Shown one piece after another: positions 7,600 to 8,675 of a stretch of 8,675 nt of DNA. The stretch comes from Thiomonas sp. Lineage in GTDB: Bacteria; Pseudomonadota; Gammaproteobacteria; Burkholderiales; Burkholderiaceae_C. How positions within the stretch are numbered: position 1 is the first letter of the stretch; the number at the start of each line of letters is the position of its first letter. The notes under the pieces are model-generated. The model was not told the DNA's origin. It saw only the letters and a list, made by a program, of their open reading frames with translations, and searched no databases. The translations under genes were made by a program, and so were the position numbers. The DNA lies in NCBI GenBank assembly GCA_028706735.1, contig JAQTVS010000104.1, positions 1-8,675 of the forward strand. Direction: 5' to 3'.

Positions 7600-7619
7600 A
7601 AAAAAACAGCCGCAGCGGC
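7600..7619 (-). terminator. Weak attenuator-like hairpin with T-run in nadK leader
   Basis: Read on the minus strand, GCCG-CTG-CGGC (7619-7609) is followed after two bases by seven T residues (7606-7600), 26 bp before the nadK ATG. The stem has only four pairs and the loop three bases, so it is a weak terminator at best. It would matter only if nadK transcription starts upstream of 7619. Confidence 0.2.
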
Positions 7620-7632
7620 AAATTACAGCACA

Positions 7633-7648
7633 GCCGCATGATTGCGGC
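7633..7648. promoter_or_regulatory. Perfect 6+6 bp palindrome in the nadK/hrcA divergent region
   Basis: GCCGCA-TGAT-TGCGGC is a perfect inverted repeat with a 4-base centre. It is immediately followed by overlapping arms GGCCCG (7646-7651) and CGGGCC (7665-7670) that could form a competing structure. It lies upstream of both genes. It is not the HrcA operator CIRCE, whose arms read TTAGCACTC/GAGTGCTAA. Operator function is an inference from symmetry and position. Confidence 0.3.
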
Positions 7649-7679
7649 CCGCTGTCCCCGCAGACGGGCCCTGCGTCTC

Positions 7680-7685
7680 TAAAAT
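7680..7685 (+). promoter_or_regulatory. -10-like box of hrcA, leaderless start suspected
   Basis: TAAAAT matches a sigma-70 -10 element at five of six positions (TATAAT). Only six bases (CGCCGC) separate it from the hrcA ATG, so transcription would start at or next to the ATG. No ribosome-binding site fits in that space. The -35 region is poor: no TTGACA-like hexamer lies 16-18 bp upstream. Confidence 0.4.
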
Positions 7686-7691
7686 CGCCGC

Positions 7692-8675
7692 ATGGACGAA
7701 CGCTCCCGCCTGCTGCTCAAAACCCTGATCGAACACTACATCGCCGACGGCCAGCCGGTGGGTTCACGCACGCTTTCAAAGGCATCCGGGCTGGAACTGT
7801 CTGCCGCCACCATTCGCAACGTCATGGCCGATCTGGAGGACATGGGGCTGATCGCCAGCCCGCACACCTCCGCCGGACGCATTCCCACCCCGCGCGGTTA
7901 CCGGGTGTTTGTGGACGCCATGCTCACCGCGCACCCGCAGACCCAGGCCGACCTGCTCCAGCACACTCTCCAGCAGCACATCAACACCGCGCCGCCGCAG
8001 CAAGTCATGGCGCGCGCAGCGCAGCTCATGTCCAGCCTGTCGCAGTTCGTCGGCGTGGTGCTGGCGCCGCAGCGCAGCGGCGCGTTCCGGCATATCGAAT
8101 TTCTGCGCCTGAGCGAGCATCGCATCCTGCTCATCATCGTCAGCCCCGAAGGCGACGTGCAGAACCGCATGCTGCACTGGCCGCACGCCCTCAGCCAGAG
8201 CGAACTCAACACCGCCACCAATTACCTCAACACCCATTTTTCGGGCTTGAGTTTCGAGCAGGTGGCGCAAAAGCTCGGCAGCGAGGTGGAGCACCTCCGC
8301 AGCGAACTCGTCGCCCTCATGCAGGCCGGGGTGCAAGCGGGCAGCCAGGCGCTGAGCCAGACGCAAGATCAGGTGGTCATCGCCGGGCAGCAGCAACTTC
8401 TGGGCATGGGCGATCTGACCGGCAATATCGACAAACTGCGGCAACTGTTCGATCTGTTCGAGCAAAAAGCCCAACTGCTCAAGCTGATGGACGCCTCGGC
8501 CAAGGCAGACGGCGTGCGCATCTACATCGGCGGCGAGAGCGAGGCCGTGCCGTTCGAGGAACTCTCCGTCATCACCGCCCCCTACGCCGCGGACGGCAAG
8601 GTGGTCGGCACTCTCGGCGTCATCGGCCCCACCCGCATGGCCTACGACCGCATGATCCAGATCGTGGACATCACC
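7692..8675 (+). CDS. hrcA: Heat-inducible transcription repressor HrcA, 3' end cut by the window
   Basis: The frame is open from ATG 7692 to the last base (328 codons, no stop), so the gene is truncated only by the window. HrcA represses chaperone operons by binding the CIRCE operator and depends on GroEL for activity. The N-terminal winged helix is clear: [10 protein letters not shown] (21-30), [18 protein letters not shown] (37-54) and [18 protein letters not shown] (58-75). The GAF-like middle has [13 protein letters not shown] (114-126) and [14 protein letters not shown] (146-159). The C-terminal part has [10 protein letters not shown] (253-262), RIYIGGE (276-282) and [17 protein letters not shown] (306-322). 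About 10-15 residues are expected to be missing. No CIRCE element lies upstream, so self-repression is not evident. E. coli lacks hrcA, which agrees with a non-enteric, betaproteobacterial source. Confidence 0.96.
   Translation, partial: MDERSRLLLKTLIEHYIADGQPVGSRTLSKASGLELSAATIRNVMADLEDMGLIASPHTSAGRIPTPRGYRVFVDAMLTAHPQTQADLLQHTLQQHINTAPPQQVMARAAQLMSSLSQFVGVVLAPQRSGAFRHIEFLRLSEHRILLIIVSPEGDVQNRMLHWPHALSQSELNTATNYLNTHFSGLSFEQVAQKLGSEVEHLRSELVALMQAGVQAGSQALSQTQDQVVIAGQQQLLGMGDLTGNIDKLRQLFDLFEQKAQLLKLMDASAKADGVRIYIGGESEAVPFEELSVITAPYAADGKVVGTLGVIGPTRMAYDRMIQIVDIT

Noticed and set aside
7575..7691. CIRCE operator upstream of hrcA
   Set aside because: I looked for TTAGCACTC-N9-GAGTGCTAA on both strands and found nothing resembling it.
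7776..8474. Minus-strand open frame opposite hrcA
   Set aside because: Antisense of hrcA, whose winged-helix and C-terminal motifs are complete in the plus frame.

Overview
The window is a GC-rich chromosomal stretch from a proteobacterium, most likely a betaproteobacterium of the order Burkholderiales. The co-occurrence of HrcA, RapZ, RecN and NadK points there. A Thiomonas-like sulfur-oxidising genus is my guess from gene content only, and cannot be proven from the sequence. It holds eight protein-coding genes. Seven are recognisable by family and one is a small hypothetical membrane protein. No rRNA, tRNA, CRISPR array, transposase or prophage gene is visible.

Layout. Bases 1-178 are a non-coding tandem repeat of about 80 bp (two good copies plus a degenerate fragment), which stops at the end of the first gene. 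Bases 179-1423 (minus) encode a cytoplasmic PAS-PAS-GGDEF diguanylate cyclase with intact catalytic and inhibitory sites. A 232-bp divergent intergenic region follows, with an AT-rich patch and a perfect 6+6 palindrome. Bases 1656-4065 (plus) form a compact three-gene unit: an exported tandem-rhodanese sulfurtransferase, a YeeE/YedE-family sulfur-compound permease overlapping it by 16 bp, and a 62-residue single-pass membrane protein that overlaps the 3' end of rapZ on the opposite strand.

Bases 4026-7574 (minus) are a tight housekeeping operon transcribed nadK > recN > rapZ. There are 13 bp between nadK and recN, and an ATGA stop/start overlap between recN and rapZ. Bases 7575-7691 are the divergent nadK/hrcA promoter region, with palindromes and a -10-like box so close to the hrcA ATG that the mRNA may be leaderless. 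From 7692 to the window end runs hrcA (plus), cut off a few residues before its expected C-terminus.

How the genes fit together. The nadK-recN-rapZ/hrcA half is core metabolism, DNA repair and heat-shock control. The more individual part is the rhodanese-permease-small membrane protein unit, which looks like a periplasmic sulfane-sulfur handling and uptake module. It sits divergently from a c-di-GMP synthase. I see no clear evidence of a wholly new system; this sulfur module and its small partner are the best candidates for follow-up.
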